NCBI GenBank assembly: GCA_977017575.1
Contig: CDRNVI010000071.1
Coordinates: 248,001 to 312,000 of the forward strand
From: Paramoeba atlantica
Taxonomy: Eukaryota; Discosea
Direction of reading: 5' to 3'
DNA: 64,000 bases
In this document: positions 19,467 through 28,959 of the stretch, one piece after another
Layout: every line of letters starts with the position of its first letter
Numbering within the stretch: position 1 is the first letter of the stretch
The notes under the pieces: generated by a model
Seen by the model: only the letters and a program-made list of their open reading frames with translations
What the model was told of the DNA's origin: nothing
Databases searched by the model: none
Position numbers and translations under genes: made by a program

Positions 19467-19712
19467 TTGCTGCCCTTTTTTCACGAGCGCAGACTAGACA
19501 ATCCTGATAGCTACTACATCGCATTCGAAATTGGAGCACGAGGACTCCCTAACAGCTCCTGTCGCTACCTCGACGCGATATTCCAAGGGGATCGAAAACG
19601 AGCAAAACCATGCAGGGAAAGCATGAGTTTGATGGCCGGTCGGGCCAGCTATATTATCTGGTCTCGAAGGAATGAGATCGAGTGGACTGATGAAAACCGC
19701 TCTGCTTGCTAA
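19467..19712 (+). mobile_element. LINE fragment, extreme C-terminus of an endonuclease-bearing ORF
   Basis: The plus-strand reading YYIAFEIGARGLPNSSCRYL, then RESMSLMAGRASYIIWSRRN, fits the C-terminal tail of REL-type non-LTR retrotransposon proteins (x-P-x-E-(I/V)-G-x-R-G, then a helix ending S-x-x-I-W-x-x-R). Only about 80 codons remain. It is on the opposite strand to the fragment at 10031-10440 and does not overlap it in sequence, so they are separate relics. Confidence 0.45.
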
Positions 19713-19811
19713 AACAAAAGGTTGCTCGTTGTATGCGGGTCATACACCTTTATATCTCTACATTATGTATGAAAAAAACAAACTTCGCAAGATATCCCTT
19801 CTTGGAGCCGT

Positions 19812-20229
19812 AGTGCGACCCTCAAAATGACCCATTTTTGACTAAAAAAGGTGAAAAAGTACAGTATGATGTGAAAAAGTACTGTATTTTTCAGATCCCT
19901 ATGGGCCTTTTTATGTCGAAAGAATGGTGTGGTTGGAGTCGCATTCTATACCCATTACGTTCAGTAGGCTTTACTTCACGCGTACTAGTGATTTCCCACA
20001 CGCAAATATCGGATTTAGTGCTCTGAGAGCAAAAATACGCAAAAATGATCCCATTTTTACCTGAAAATCGGCTATTTTTGGCTATAGTCTTTCCGTTTTC
20101 TTCAGCTTTCCAAGCCAAATTTTCTTTTTTGGGCTCTTCGCTGAACGCGGTGGTTGTTTTCAACGCGAAGCACGCAGCATAAGTGACTTCTAAGTTGAAA
20201 ACAAACACCGCGTTTAACGAAGAGCCTAA
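19812..20229 (-). mobile_element. Fold-back element D, copy 2 (inverted)
   Basis: Reverse-oriented copy of the family described at 15830-16265. The near-palindrome (GGGCTCTTCGCTGAACGCGG ... CCGCGTTTAACGAAGAGCC) is at the right, and the body runs left to CAAAATGACCCATTTTTGAC. The reading SDICVWEITSTREVKP is kept between this copy and the one at 39053-39421. Confidence 0.65.
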
Positions 20230-20497
20230 AAAAGAATTATTGTTAACATTGAGGGAGATACGGAGTATCTAACTCGCTTACTAAGGTTAATTCCAAAAAC
20301 TGAAAAAGATCGCCAAAAAAACATAAGATCGAGGTTTTTCAAAATTCCAAAACGTAGCAGTAGGTCATTAGATGAACTCTTAAATACTCTAAAAATCATC
20401 TAAAACAACCTTATTTCCCAAATTTTAGAACATTTTTCGTAAAAAAAAGTGCTTGTGCAAAGGTCTGCGATACGACAAACTGGTTGACTAAGGAGCG

Positions 20498-20573
20498 TCC
20501 TTTGAGTAGTCCAGTTGGTAAAGGGGTTCCATTTTGACGCTGGACGTCCGCGGTTCGATTCCCGACATCGACA
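20498..20573 (+). repeat. tRNA-like (SINE head) sequence
   Basis: Pol III internal promoter boxes are present: A-box-like TAGTCCAGTTGG (20506-20517) and B-box GGTTCGATTCC (20552-20562), 34 bp apart. Acceptor and T stems do not pair properly, so this is not a working tRNA gene. It ends CCCGACATCGACA, resembling the end of the tRNA-like block at 41618-41686. A T-rich tract follows. Confidence 0.5.
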
Positions 20574-20744
20574 TTTTACTAAAACAATCAAAAAAAAATT
20601 ATTTGCTCAAAATCGCAAAAAAAAACAAATTGGGAATAATTTTTTTTTCAGATTTTTTTTCTCGAAAACGTGGCCAGTTGGCCACCAAAAGCACGGTTTG
20701 CATTTTGTATATGTATAGAGAGAAAAATAATGAGCAGGTCCGAG
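20574..20744. other. A/T-run spacer
   Basis: Long A- and T-runs with no coding signal, leading into the minisatellite. GTGGCCAGTTGGCCACC at 20669-20685 is a short palindrome. Confidence 0.4.
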
Positions 20745-21230
20745 TGGTAGTGTGCAGCTACAGTGCCCGTGAGAGAGTAAGTGTACTGCCACGTGAGGCA
20801 GTGGTTGCACAGTGATGCAGTGCAAGTACAGTGGAACGTGCGAGAGTAAGTGCACTGCCACTGTAAGTACAGTGGTACGTGAAAGAGTAAGTGCCACGTG
20901 CCGAGGAGGCGACACCCCGCCTGTGGGGTTTATACCTGTAACATCATCATCATCAAGTGCCACGTGCATACGTGTACACGTGGCACTTACTCTTTCGTGG
21001 CAGTGGTGTACTGCCACGCGGGGCAGTGACTGCAGTGATGCAGTGCAGCTGCATCACGTACGTGAAAGAGTAAGTCTACTGCCACGTGAGGCAGTGAACG
21101 CAGTGTAGATGCAGTGGCGCGTGAGAGAGTCAGTGGCTGCAGTGTAGCTGCAGTGGCACGTGAGAGAGTAAGTGTACTGCCACGTGAGGCAGTGACTGTA
21201 TTGATGCAGTGTGTAGCTAGAGTGGAGCGC
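20745..21230. repeat. Irregular GTGAGAGAGTAAGTG...CACGTGAGGCAGTG minisatellite
   Basis: About eight degenerate units built from GTGAGAGAGTAAGTGTACTG and CCACGTGAGGCAGTG blocks, period roughly 40-70 bp. Many CACGTG and GTACGTG palindromes occur, and an ATCATCATCATCA run lies near 20942. All frames stay open for long stretches because stop codons are rare in the unit, so the apparent coding is an artefact. Confidence 0.7.
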
Positions 21231-21332
21231 GGGTGCAGGTGGACTGCACATGAAACACCCACATGAGAGACCGTGCGCCACCAGTGGCTGCACTGGTGTT
21301 CCTTTTGGAGAGTGTTGTTACAGATCGCCATG

Positions 21333-21420
21333 TTGTGGAAGGGTGGTCAGCTGGCCATCTCGTGGAAGAGTGGCCGACTGGCCATGTTGTGGAAGAGTGG
21401 CCAGCTGGCCATGTTGTGAA
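21333..21420. repeat. 30-bp tandem repeat, three to four units
   Basis: The unit is approximately CATGTTGTGGAAGAGTGGCC plus an AGCTGGC tail, repeated from 21333 to 21420 with few changes. It abuts the minisatellite on the left and the long hairpin on the right. Confidence 0.7.
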
Positions 21421-21462
21421 GAAATCAACCGGGTCTGCACCGCCTCGAAGGGCCCGCCGTAT

Positions 21463-21668
21463 AACCCAGATTGAAAGGGGCGATGGAGATACGAAGCAAC
21501 AGTCGTGGCAGATTCCCACTGAAAAAAAATGGTATCTCCCCGCACGAGAAACGCCTTAGCGCTTGCTGGCTCGGAGACAAACTTGGTGCGGGGAGATACC
21601 ATTTCTTTTCAGTGGGAATCTGCCACGCCTGTTGCTTCGTATCTCCCTCGCCCCTTTCAATCTGGGTT
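21463..21668. repeat. Long hairpin H1 (GGGAGATAC cassette family)
   Basis: Two arms of about 83 bp (21463-21545 and 21585-21668) are complementary at about 80 positions, around a 40-bp loop. Each arm reads AACCCAGATTGAAAGGGGCG, then (G)GGAGATAC, then a 39-bp cassette (containing CGTGGCAGATTCCCACTG), then GTATCTCCCC. The outer block and the GGGAGATAC motif are shared with hairpins at 39494-39668 and 42067-42264; the cassette is not. As RNA it would form a long double-stranded stem. Confidence 0.8.
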
Positions 21669-21868
21669 CGATTATTGTTAGCAAAAAATGGAAATTAATG
21701 AAGGGGGGAGTATAATTTAAACGCATATTAAGAAAAAATAGTCTCCCGATGTGCTGTAAATAGGGGGAACGTGAAGATCTCAAAATTTTGAACTTTAAAG
21801 CGGCGACGGTAAGGCTAAGAGTAACGCACGAATTCTTTTCCTCAATCCATAGGCACCAACCATCTTTC
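21669..21868. other. Spacer between hairpin H1 and the phosphatase-like gene
   Basis: Contains A-rich and G-run segments (GAAGGGGGGAGTATAATT) but no gene. It probably holds the 3' untranslated region of the minus-strand gene that ends at 21869. Confidence 0.4.
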
Positions 21869-23686
21869 TCATTCCATATCTGCAAACAAATCGTACATAT
21901 CACTCTGGTACACACCCGGAGAAAAGTCACCCCCTATACCGAACGACCCGCCGCATGATCCCCCCACAAACTGACAATAAATTTGCAGTAACGAATCCAG
22001 CACCTTGGATCGTATCTGGTCCCGTGCCTCACGGTACCGCTGCAGGTGATCCTCCGGACTTTCCATCGGCTGTCGTTTCAACAACTCCGGGATACCCCCA
22101 TACACCTCCCGCATCACTCTCTTCGCGGAGGTCTCCGTACCCCTTCCAGTGCCAACATTAAATACCGCAAACGCCTCGTTCTGTTCCTGACGAAGCGTTA
22201 AATCCTCCACCTCGGAAGCTACCAGGGGGGAGAACACGGCAGGCGGGGTCGCGAGCACCGAAGGGGGACTCCAGACTTTACCCCTCCCCCCCCCTCCTTC
22301 TCTCTCCCCTACACTCCGTGGGGTCGTACTCGACCCGGAGTGCAGCACGTCACGTATCCCGTGGGCGGGGCCGGGGCGGGCGGCCAGGGTTGCGTGGGTC
22401 CGGGACCCCGGAGTCAACCCACTGGCAGGTTGACGTGTTTTACTACGTTTGTTACGTACCGCTGAGTTGTAGAAGTTGTTGTTGGAGTTGTAGGCTCCGG
22501 TGTCACTGGAGGTTTCCGTAACCGTGTGACCCCGGGGGAGGGGGAGCTCATCGTTTTCCGATGACTGTGGGGAGACACTGGGGTAGGGTACACCCCAGGG
22601 AGAGCTGTAGCACGGGTCACTACGGGTTCTCCAGAACGTGCTCTGGGTGTTCACCGTGAGTCCGGTACGGGTGCGGTTGAGATACTCAAAGTGTTTCAAG
22701 GCACCGTTCTGGCCGTAGCAGTGTAGTGGACGCCAGGGGAGAAAATTCTTCACGCTGGCATAGGACAGCCACATGGGTTCCCCGTTGTAGTCGTCCTGGA
22801 AGGTACGTCGGTTCAGTGCCTCCGGGAGCTTGAGTTTTTCTTTGACTTGTTTGCGCACCAGTCGTGGGGTAACGGGGAGGGTGCGCTCGCGGTAGCTTCG
22901 GTGGCGGGCCGGGATGTGCGCCCAGGCGGCACAATAGTAGAGCTTCGGAGTGGGCATAGCCCAGTGTGCGGCAAGAGACCTTGACAACCAGTCCGCGTCC
23001 GATGCAAGGGAGGTGTAATCTAGCGACGAAGGTGATGACAGGGGAGGGTGATAAAGGGCTGGAGTTTTTTCGATGCTGGAGATGTCGCGTGGGGAGGATG
23101 GAAGGAACGCGGATAGGGGTGTTTCAGAGAGAGGTGAGCAAGCCAACATTTTAGAGGTACACGCAGGACTGTCTGTACGTACGCTCTTTAAAGTTAAAGA
23201 GTTGTTGTGGAACGAAAATATTTTCCGTGGTGCGCGGAGCATTTCAACTTTTTGTGCGAAACTTTCGCTATTCGAACAATCAGTAGAGTAAGGCGCCGAT
23301 TCAGAAATATTTTCAGAGGAGTATTCTTCAAAGCTGATAACGTAGTCAAAACGCTGACCGTTTTGAAAGAGGGTGCGGTTACTCTTGCTCATAAGAGAGG
23401 AATGTATGCCAACCTCTTCTAAGACAGTACGGGTGTTTGACTGCGGCCCGATTGTGTGGTGAATTCCGGCACTTGCAACCCAAAGTGGGGAGCTCGCTAG
23501 CAGTTTCTTGTCGATCTGATTGGAAACGTACGCTTCTTTCTGTAGAAGAAGACTGTCTGCATTGTGATCCACGTTTTTTGCAAAGGATGGATCTGAGAAT
23601 CTTTCCCAATAGTGACGAATAAATGCCTCCGTAATTAGTGTTCTGGCCGTGTTTGTTCGACCCAGTACTGCGACAGCTATCATCAA
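21869..23686 (-). CDS. LMW-phosphatase-like domain lacking the catalytic Cys, fused to a novel C-terminal region
   Basis: 605 residues. The N-terminus VAVLGRTNTARTLITEA aligns with the P-loop of low-molecular-weight phosphotyrosine phosphatases and arsenate reductases (VLFLCTGNSARSQMAEA), but the nucleophilic Cys is Gly. The rest of the fold is recognisable: VASAGIHHTIGPQSN, VLEEVGIHSS and QRFDYVISFEE. It is therefore probably a pseudophosphatase. After a Ser-rich linker, residues about 240-400 form an ordered, aromatic-rich region (YYCAAWAHIPARHRSYRERT; QDDYNGEPMWLSYASVKNF; NQ/TFWRTRSDP) of unknown family. A Ser/Gly/Pro-rich stretch and a helical tail follow. The 3' half of the gene is much richer in GC than the 5' half. 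Function unknown. Confidence 0.7.
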   Translation of the reverse strand: MMIAVAVLGRTNTARTLITEAFIRHYWERFSDPSFAKNVDHNADSLLLQKEAYVSNQIDKKLLASSPLWVASAGIHHTIGPQSNTRTVLEEVGIHSSLMSKSNRTLFQNGQRFDYVISFEEYSSENISESAPYSTDCSNSESFAQKVEMLRAPRKIFSFHNNSLTLKSVRTDSPACTSKMLACSPLSETPLSAFLPSSPRDISSIEKTPALYHPPLSSPSSLDYTSLASDADWLSRSLAAHWAMPTPKLYYCAAWAHIPARHRSYRERTLPVTPRLVRKQVKEKLKLPEALNRRTFQDDYNGEPMWLSYASVKNFLPWRPLHCYGQNGALKHFEYLNRTRTGLTVNTQSTFWRTRSDPCYSSPWGVPYPSVSPQSSENDELPLPRGHTVTETSSDTGAYNSNNNFYNSAVRNKRSKTRQPASGLTPGSRTHATLAARPGPAHGIRDVLHSGSSTTPRSVGEREGGGGRGKVWSPPSVLATPPAVFSPLVASEVEDLTLRQEQNEAFAVFNVGTGRGTETSAKRVMREVYGGIPELLKRQPMESPEDHLQRYREARDQIRSKVLDSLLQIYCQFVGGSCGGSFGIGGDFSPGVYQSDMYDLFADME

Positions 23687-24130
23687 TCTACAAAATTAAG
23701 AACAGAAATATAAGCCCGACGTTACTTGTTAATGTAGCAGCGGGGATATCATAGCGCATGTATCCAAATTTACTTTCTTGGGTTATAAATTACGAGTTGT
23801 AATTTAATAATTAAGTACTTTATGTTACAATTAAGTACTTTATGTACTTTAATAATTTACAAGTACTCTCTAAATTCGTGTATACGTGGAACATTGTAGC
23901 ATAGCTACAATAAAAGTACATTCCGTTGCATTACATTTGTTTAACGATAATGTAATCGTGTTGATAAATAAACATCAGTCTATGAATATACTATTAGAAC
24001 TATACATTATGCTTTTATATTAAAACTTCTGAACACCACTGAGATTTTTCGTACCTTATTATTACGTAAAGCGTTTTTTTGCGGTGAAACTCCATGTTCA
24101 AATCTTCTTGCCCAGGATACGGTGGTTGTT
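23687..24130. other. AT-rich intergenic spacer
   Basis: No gene seen. A local AATTAAGTACTTTATGTTAC duplication lies around 23805-23840. Expected to contain processing signals for the flanking minus-strand genes. Confidence 0.45.
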
Positions 24131-27100
24131 TTAATAAACTAGAGTTCCTTGTTCCTCGGGAAAGCTATTAATCTTTAGCGAAGTAAGTTTAGCCCGTAGC
24201 ATAACGAACCCATCAATCAGACTAAATAGCTTGGTATTCTCATGCAATGAAGAATGTTCCGTCGCATCAAAATGCTCTAGAAACGGCCATTCCTCTACTT
24301 GAGATTGACTGTTAGTAAGAATTTCAGGGTAGTCAAACACCAGAACTTTCCCCAGTGTACTTATCACATAAACGAATAGTGAATTCAGAGTATCGAATTC
24401 ATCTATTGGAATCGTACGAATCAGGTTAACTAGCTGTAGACATTGTTCAAGACGCGCCTTAGGAATGTGATTTTCATATTCCTCTTCGGCGGCATACATT
24501 TGTCTTAAAATGGAACACCATCGATCGATTGGGAGAAGCAGGTGATACATCTCACCAAAATCTGAGCTACTCAAAATAGAAAATCGAGAATTGGACAGTT
24601 CATTGACTTCTGCACCAGTCATGGTTGAAAACTCTTCGAAAGAACCGTCCCCGAAAGGCTCTGAAATAGTTTGTTTTGTGAGTTCATGAAGAGGCAATGT
24701 ATGATGCTCCTTCAAAAGGAATTCTACCTTTGATTCGGTAGTTTCCACCGTGAAGTCTAGATCTCCAACAAGCTTCAATAAAAATTCAGTTGCTTCGTCT
24801 CGATCAATGTTGTTTTCCGTGTATTCAGAAGTGATGTTGTTGTGTAAAATATCATTCTCATTCAAGCATTGTACCGCTGAGGATTCGCTGTATATGCCGC
24901 TATCCTTCGTCGCCCCACCCAAAAATTGGGCGAATCGCTCAAGTGCAAATTGCGCAAGGCGAAGCCATAATAATACGGGCAACAGGAAGAGTAGCCTTCC
25001 AATTCTTTCATCTTTGGGATTGTTGAAAGGTGTTTTCGTCAACTCATCCAAGCTCACTACTTGTGGCAATTGCCTCAACACGGACTCGACGTGACACACT
25101 AAAAATTCCTTTAGATTATCAAGAACGACTTGTGGAGGAGAAGCCACCGCTGATGTAGAAAATTCTTCAATACTGCCGATACGGGTGAACGAAAGACCGT
25201 CATCTCCACTTTCTGTCGTCAGTTCAGGAATAGGTGAGTGTATCTCGTTATTGAAATCTGTGCCAACCATCGATCGATCATCTACCAAGTTCTCTGTGCG
25301 CTCAGTACCTACAGGATCCGTGTCGTCTTCACTGTCAGAAAGCTCTAGCGAGAGTGCGGAACACATTGTCTGTGCCAAGGGATCAAAATCTTCATTTCTG
25401 AATTTATGAGTTAAGTTCGTCGATCTTTCGTGGTTCGAATTCGCTTGATTTTTGTAGCAATGAAACCACTCATGAAGAGGACGAATCAGAGAAAGCAGCT
25501 CTGGATCAAGCGGATTATCAGTACTTTGGTTTCCTAAAGTACTTTTACTTATATTCGTGTTCGTATATGCAGAGGTTAAAGTGTCAAAGCATTGTGTGTT
25601 GAATGTAGAAGTTTTGTCCTTCTTACTTTCTTCGAAATGGCTGTCGCCCCACTGAGTCCCAACCGTAATTGCGGCTTTAGGTAATTGTTCTACATTTTGA
25701 TTTCGGTCATATATAGTCAACAAATCTTCCTTTGTGTCTGTCTGAATTGAAACATCTTGACTATTGGTACACACCTGAAGTTGCATAGATGAGGTCTCAA
25801 AGCTCTTTTTGCAAAATGATGCCTTTACCAGTTCGTATAACGTTTGAGCTGTTAGCGCTGCTTCGGAAGTTGAAAAAGAATCTGGTGGTAACGGGAGACA
25901 CTGAAAGTTATCATGGTCACAATGATTATCTTCGACAAAATTTTGAATTTCACTTTGTTTAGATCTGGAGTCAAGAAGGTCTCGCAATATTTGACTGTAT
26001 TCATGAAGAATCAGCATATCCAGGAGAGCAACTTTATCCGCCGTCGAATTAGTGTTCTGTAGGAGTGTACTGTCTTTGTGCTTGGTAATAAGTTCTGTAT
26101 TTGAAGACGATTGCCTTGACATTGGAATAATTTTGGCTGTAGAATGTGTGCTGAGAAACAAATCTAGCTTGTCCTCGATCCGACTAAGGCACTCAACACA
26201 ACCATCTTGCATGAGCGATATATCGCTAACTGGTTTCACAGTGGATAAAGCTCCTTCATGATTCACAGATGCTGTGAAAGATTCATCAACGTCTATTACG
26301 CTCCTAGATACCGAAGTTTCATCACAAGACCTTGTTTCAACTGTAGTCGATTCTATTTTAACAGGTGAATGACTTTTATCTTCAGTTTCCTTCGCACTAT
26401 TTAGATCCAATTTGTGCATCAAAAGAAACGTCTGAACGTTTTCACCATGTAAAAACGAATCAGTTACCTCGGAATTAGTCGTGCTATTCATCTCAACGAT
26501 TTCATTCTCGCTTGCAAACAAAAGTTTAGAAAATTTAGAAGAATTTTGAGCTTCAATAACGGACGAATCAGGAAGAGGAATGAGTTGGATTGATTCAAAA
26601 CTTGGTGGAGGAGGAATCAAGGCTCGAAGTGAAGATGACGCACTATGCCTTTGTTCAGCAACCTTTAAAGATGGTTGCACTACGCAAGCAAATGTCGTAG
26701 AATCTTGTTTTACTGAAGCGTGTGATGACATACTATCAAGACCTGACAATGCCGTGGCTTCCTTGGAATGCTTTTCATTGACCGGTGCTGGATTAGGAGA
26801 ATGGTCGGTAGAGTTGGTAGTTTTAGAGTCTTCATGTTCTTTCAAGGACGATGCACACTGCTCTTGCTGTGGTTTTTCGTGGTAAATATGATCTTTCAGA
26901 AAACTATGGCTGTCTACAGCTTCACCCGGAAGCGACATGATTTGAAAACGTGTCAAGTGCGCCGATGCTTGGCTTAGTCCAACGAGATGTAATGCGCAGT
27001 CCCCCACGGAGAGAACATCACGATATGGCTTCACAGTGGCAACTACTGTAGCATCAAATATTTCAGGACTATTCGTTACAAAAATAACGCATGAACCATT

Positions 27101-28264
27101 TGGGCACATCTGTCCGCTAGATAGTATTGAACGTTCCTTTGATCTTGATGTAATCGAAGGCGACAGTATAAGAAAAACACCTTGAGAATTCCCGCATATT
27201 TTTTCTGATCCGTACCCCGGCCAACGATCAAGTAGCTCACCATGAGTGGCGTCCCAACAATAGGTTGTTTCCTGAGTGCTACTCCAAAACCGTCGAGTTT
27301 TTGCCTCGAAATACATAGCCACAGTACGAGGAGCATATCCAGGGGCGGAAATCACGCGACACAATTGTCCTTCGGCACCCCAGGCCATCAGACTTCCATC
27401 ATGTCCTGCTGACCAGACTTGTTGTTCGGTAGAAACGTAATGCAGAAGTTCCGGTTCAAATCGAGTCTCAATTTTACGAAAGCATTTGCGAAATTTCGTA
27501 TCCCAGAGACGAAGTGTGCGATCCCTTCCTCCAGTCCAAACGTGCAACGATCTCCCCTTTACATGCCCTTGACCACGAAAAGAATAATTAGCAGAGGTAA
27601 TGGCTGAGACTGCAAAGCGATGAGCGTTGCACGACTCGATAAGTGCACAATTTTGTGCCCCCCAAACAGTAACGGACCCACTGCGCATTCCGCACCATAT
27701 TTCAGATGAACGCTCTTTTCCCGTGTCTTCTGTGTATAGAGAAGTTCCCGTTGCATGTTCTTTGTAGCATACAATGCAAGCAACCAGAACGACATCCTTC
27801 AGACGAGGAAGAGCATTGTGATCAACCTTTGGTGCTGCGTGGTGTGGTAATTTCATAATTTCTTCTGTTTGATTTACGGAAAAGCATTGCAACTTACCAT
27901 TCCGACCGGTTGCCCAGAAACAATTAAGGGAACTACAGAGGAGAGTAGTGACGTCTGACCCAGCGGAAATAGGACAAGAACAGATCTCGGAGACAGGAGT
28001 CACTGGTTCTTCTGTTGCACCTATACTACGCAAAACTCTTTTATCCCCATGTTTCAGTTGTGCGTTGTCATTCAAGCCAACAAAAGTTTTTTTTGAGTGG
28101 GGTATGCCGTCAGTGAAAGAATTTTCGTCCTTGACTGTTGATTCATTCATCACACTATTAGGACCGAGTCCCCACCCACCACCAGTACATACACCATCAA
28201 GAGGAAGTGAAGGAATCATCGATGCAAGGCTTCGACGTGGTTCACAAGGAATAGAGAATTTCAC
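24131..28264 (-). CDS. Large WD40-repeat protein
   Basis: 1,377 residues. About 80-370 form WD40 blades: SSLNCFWATGRNGKLQCFSV, EIWCGMRSGSVTVWGAQN, LHVWTGGRDRTLRLWDTKF, QQVWSAGHDGSLMAWGAEG and RRFWSSTQETTYCWDATHG. The (V/C/F)W-A/S-(G) starts and (L/V)W ends resemble the propellers of inositol 5-phosphatase-like and other scaffold WD40 proteins. A very long acidic, Ser/Thr/Glu-rich, probably disordered middle (about 440-1,050) follows. The C-terminal 300 residues are helical, with a hydrophobic VLLWLRLAQFALERFAQFL segment. No catalytic domain is seen. Likely a scaffold; partner unknown. A second Met at codon 16 is an alternative start. Confidence 0.75.
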   Translation of the reverse strand: MKFSIPCEPRRSLASMIPSLPLDGVCTGGGWGLGPNSVMNESTVKDENSFTDGIPHSKKTFVGLNDNAQLKHGDKRVLRSIGATEEPVTPVSEICSCPISAGSDVTTLLCSSLNCFWATGRNGKLQCFSVNQTEEIMKLPHHAAPKVDHNALPRLKDVVLVACIVCYKEHATGTSLYTEDTGKERSSEIWCGMRSGSVTVWGAQNCALIESCNAHRFAVSAITSANYSFRGQGHVKGRSLHVWTGGRDRTLRLWDTKFRKCFRKIETRFEPELLHYVSTEQQVWSAGHDGSLMAWGAEGQLCRVISAPGYAPRTVAMYFEAKTRRFWSSTQETTYCWDATHGELLDRWPGYGSEKICGNSQGVFLILSPSITSRSKERSILSSGQMCPNGSCVIFVTNSPEIFDATVVATVKPYRDVLSVGDCALHLVGLSQASAHLTRFQIMSLPGEAVDSHSFLKDHIYHEKPQQEQCASSLKEHEDSKTTNSTDHSPNPAPVNEKHSKEATALSGLDSMSSHASVKQDSTTFACVVQPSLKVAEQRHSASSSLRALIPPPPSFESIQLIPLPDSSVIEAQNSSKFSKLLFASENEIVEMNSTTNSEVTDSFLHGENVQTFLLMHKLDLNSAKETEDKSHSPVKIESTTVETRSCDETSVSRSVIDVDESFTASVNHEGALSTVKPVSDISLMQDGCVECLSRIEDKLDLFLSTHSTAKIIPMSRQSSSNTELITKHKDSTLLQNTNSTADKVALLDMLILHEYSQILRDLLDSRSKQSEIQNFVEDNHCDHDNFQCLPLPPDSFSTSEAALTAQTLYELVKASFCKKSFETSSMQLQVCTNSQDVSIQTDTKEDLLTIYDRNQNVEQLPKAAITVGTQWGDSHFEESKKDKTSTFNTQCFDTLTSAYTNTNISKSTLGNQSTDNPLDPELLSLIRPLHEWFHCYKNQANSNHERSTNLTHKFRNEDFDPLAQTMCSALSLELSDSEDDTDPVGTERTENLVDDRSMVGTDFNNEIHSPIPELTTESGDDGLSFTRIGSIEEFSTSAVASPPQVVLDNLKEFLVCHVESVLRQLPQVVSLDELTKTPFNNPKDERIGRLLFLLPVLLWLRLAQFALERFAQFLGGATKDSGIYSESSAVQCLNENDILHNNITSEYTENNIDRDEATEFLLKLVGDLDFTVETTESKVEFLLKEHHTLPLHELTKQTISEPFGDGSFEEFSTMTGAEVNELSNSRFSILSSSDFGEMYHLLLPIDRWCSILRQMYAAEEEYENHIPKARLEQCLQLVNLIRTIPIDEFDTLNSLFVYVISTLGKVLVFDYPEILTNSQSQVEEWPFLEHFDATEHSSLHENTKLFSLIDGFVMLRAKLTSLKINSFPEEQGTLVY

Positions 28265-28669
28265 GCAGACTCAAAAAGAGGTATTTCCGTCCGTTTATTG
28301 ACATAAAACGTAGTTCCAAAATAATAAAGATTTATTTTCTGAGTTAAAAAATGATACTTACAAGAATACAATTAGCACCAATAAGGAACAGAAGCTTTAC
28401 AAAACATAAAGTGTATTTGACTGCCGAAGACGATATCTTGACATTCTTTCGTAGTATGTATAAAAAAGTGATTCTATAAATCAGTAGAGCACAAATTTAT
28501 CAGCCGAAGGTGTGCTCTGATGATTTCCTTAAAATCCTTCTTCAGTGCATCATAAGCTTCACATTACTACTCCCTTTCATGTCGCCATGGTAGCTGCTTC
28601 GTCAAAAAGAGGTGGCTGTTGGTAAACTGGGCTTCGTAAATTTCTTCCCACTAACGACGTCGCGTATGG
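28265..28669. other. Intergenic spacer
   Basis: No gene seen. From 28655 the CTTCCCACTAA(C/G)GACG unit that belongs to the neighbouring SINE-like block begins; a second unit is at 28728-28743. Confidence 0.4.
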
Positions 28670-28830
28670 CTCAGGCCCGCTCACGCGGACCCTCGCCATA
28701 CCACCACCTCCGGCTTTGCATATTGCTTCCCACTAAGGACGCCTTTTATGCAAAATTACGGGCACCGGGTTCGAACCAGCGACCAACGCAAGTACTAATG
28801 TGTGGTATGTTCCACTGGACCAATCCGTCC
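28655..28830 (-). mobile_element. tRNA-derived SINE-like element
   Basis: On the minus strand an A-box (TGGTCCAGTGG, 28812-28822) and a B-box (GGTTCGAACC, 28767-28776) are spaced as in tRNA genes. The T stem can nearly form but the D and acceptor stems cannot, so it is not a functional tRNA. Downstream of the B-box come two copies of a CGTC(C/G)TTAGTGGGAAG module, a likely SINE body. Confidence 0.5.
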
Positions 28831-28884
28831 AGATATCGTGGAGCCATGCTTCTCGGCTCCTTCCTATGCAGCCATACGAATTTT

Positions 28885-28955
28885 TTTTTAGTGGGAATCG
28901 AACCCAACCACTTTAGATAGAGTCACTGGGCCTAACGACTAGGCTAATCACACCC
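28885..28955 (-). repeat. Second tRNA-like (SINE head) sequence
   Basis: The minus strand reads TAGCCTAGTCGTTAGGC, with a perfect 4-bp D stem, and GGGTTCGATTCCC, with four of five T-stem pairs. The anticodon and acceptor stems do not form and the 3' end runs into an A-run. It is probably a SINE head or decayed tRNA, upstream of and in the same direction as the element at 28655-28830. Confidence 0.5.
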
Positions 28956-28959
28956 CATG

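Noticed and set aside
20498-20573. A functional tRNA gene
   Set aside because: The internal promoter boxes are present but the acceptor and T stems do not pair.
20745-21230. CRISPR-like array
   Set aside because: The units are irregular and adjacent with no uniform unique spacers, and the genome is eukaryotic.
20812-21331. Protein-coding frames of about 100 codons on both strands in the minisatellite
   Set aside because: Open in several frames at once because the repeat unit lacks stops; the predicted peptides are repetitive and unlike known proteins.
28885-28955. A functional tRNA gene
   Set aside because: The D stem is perfect, but the anticodon and acceptor stems cannot form.
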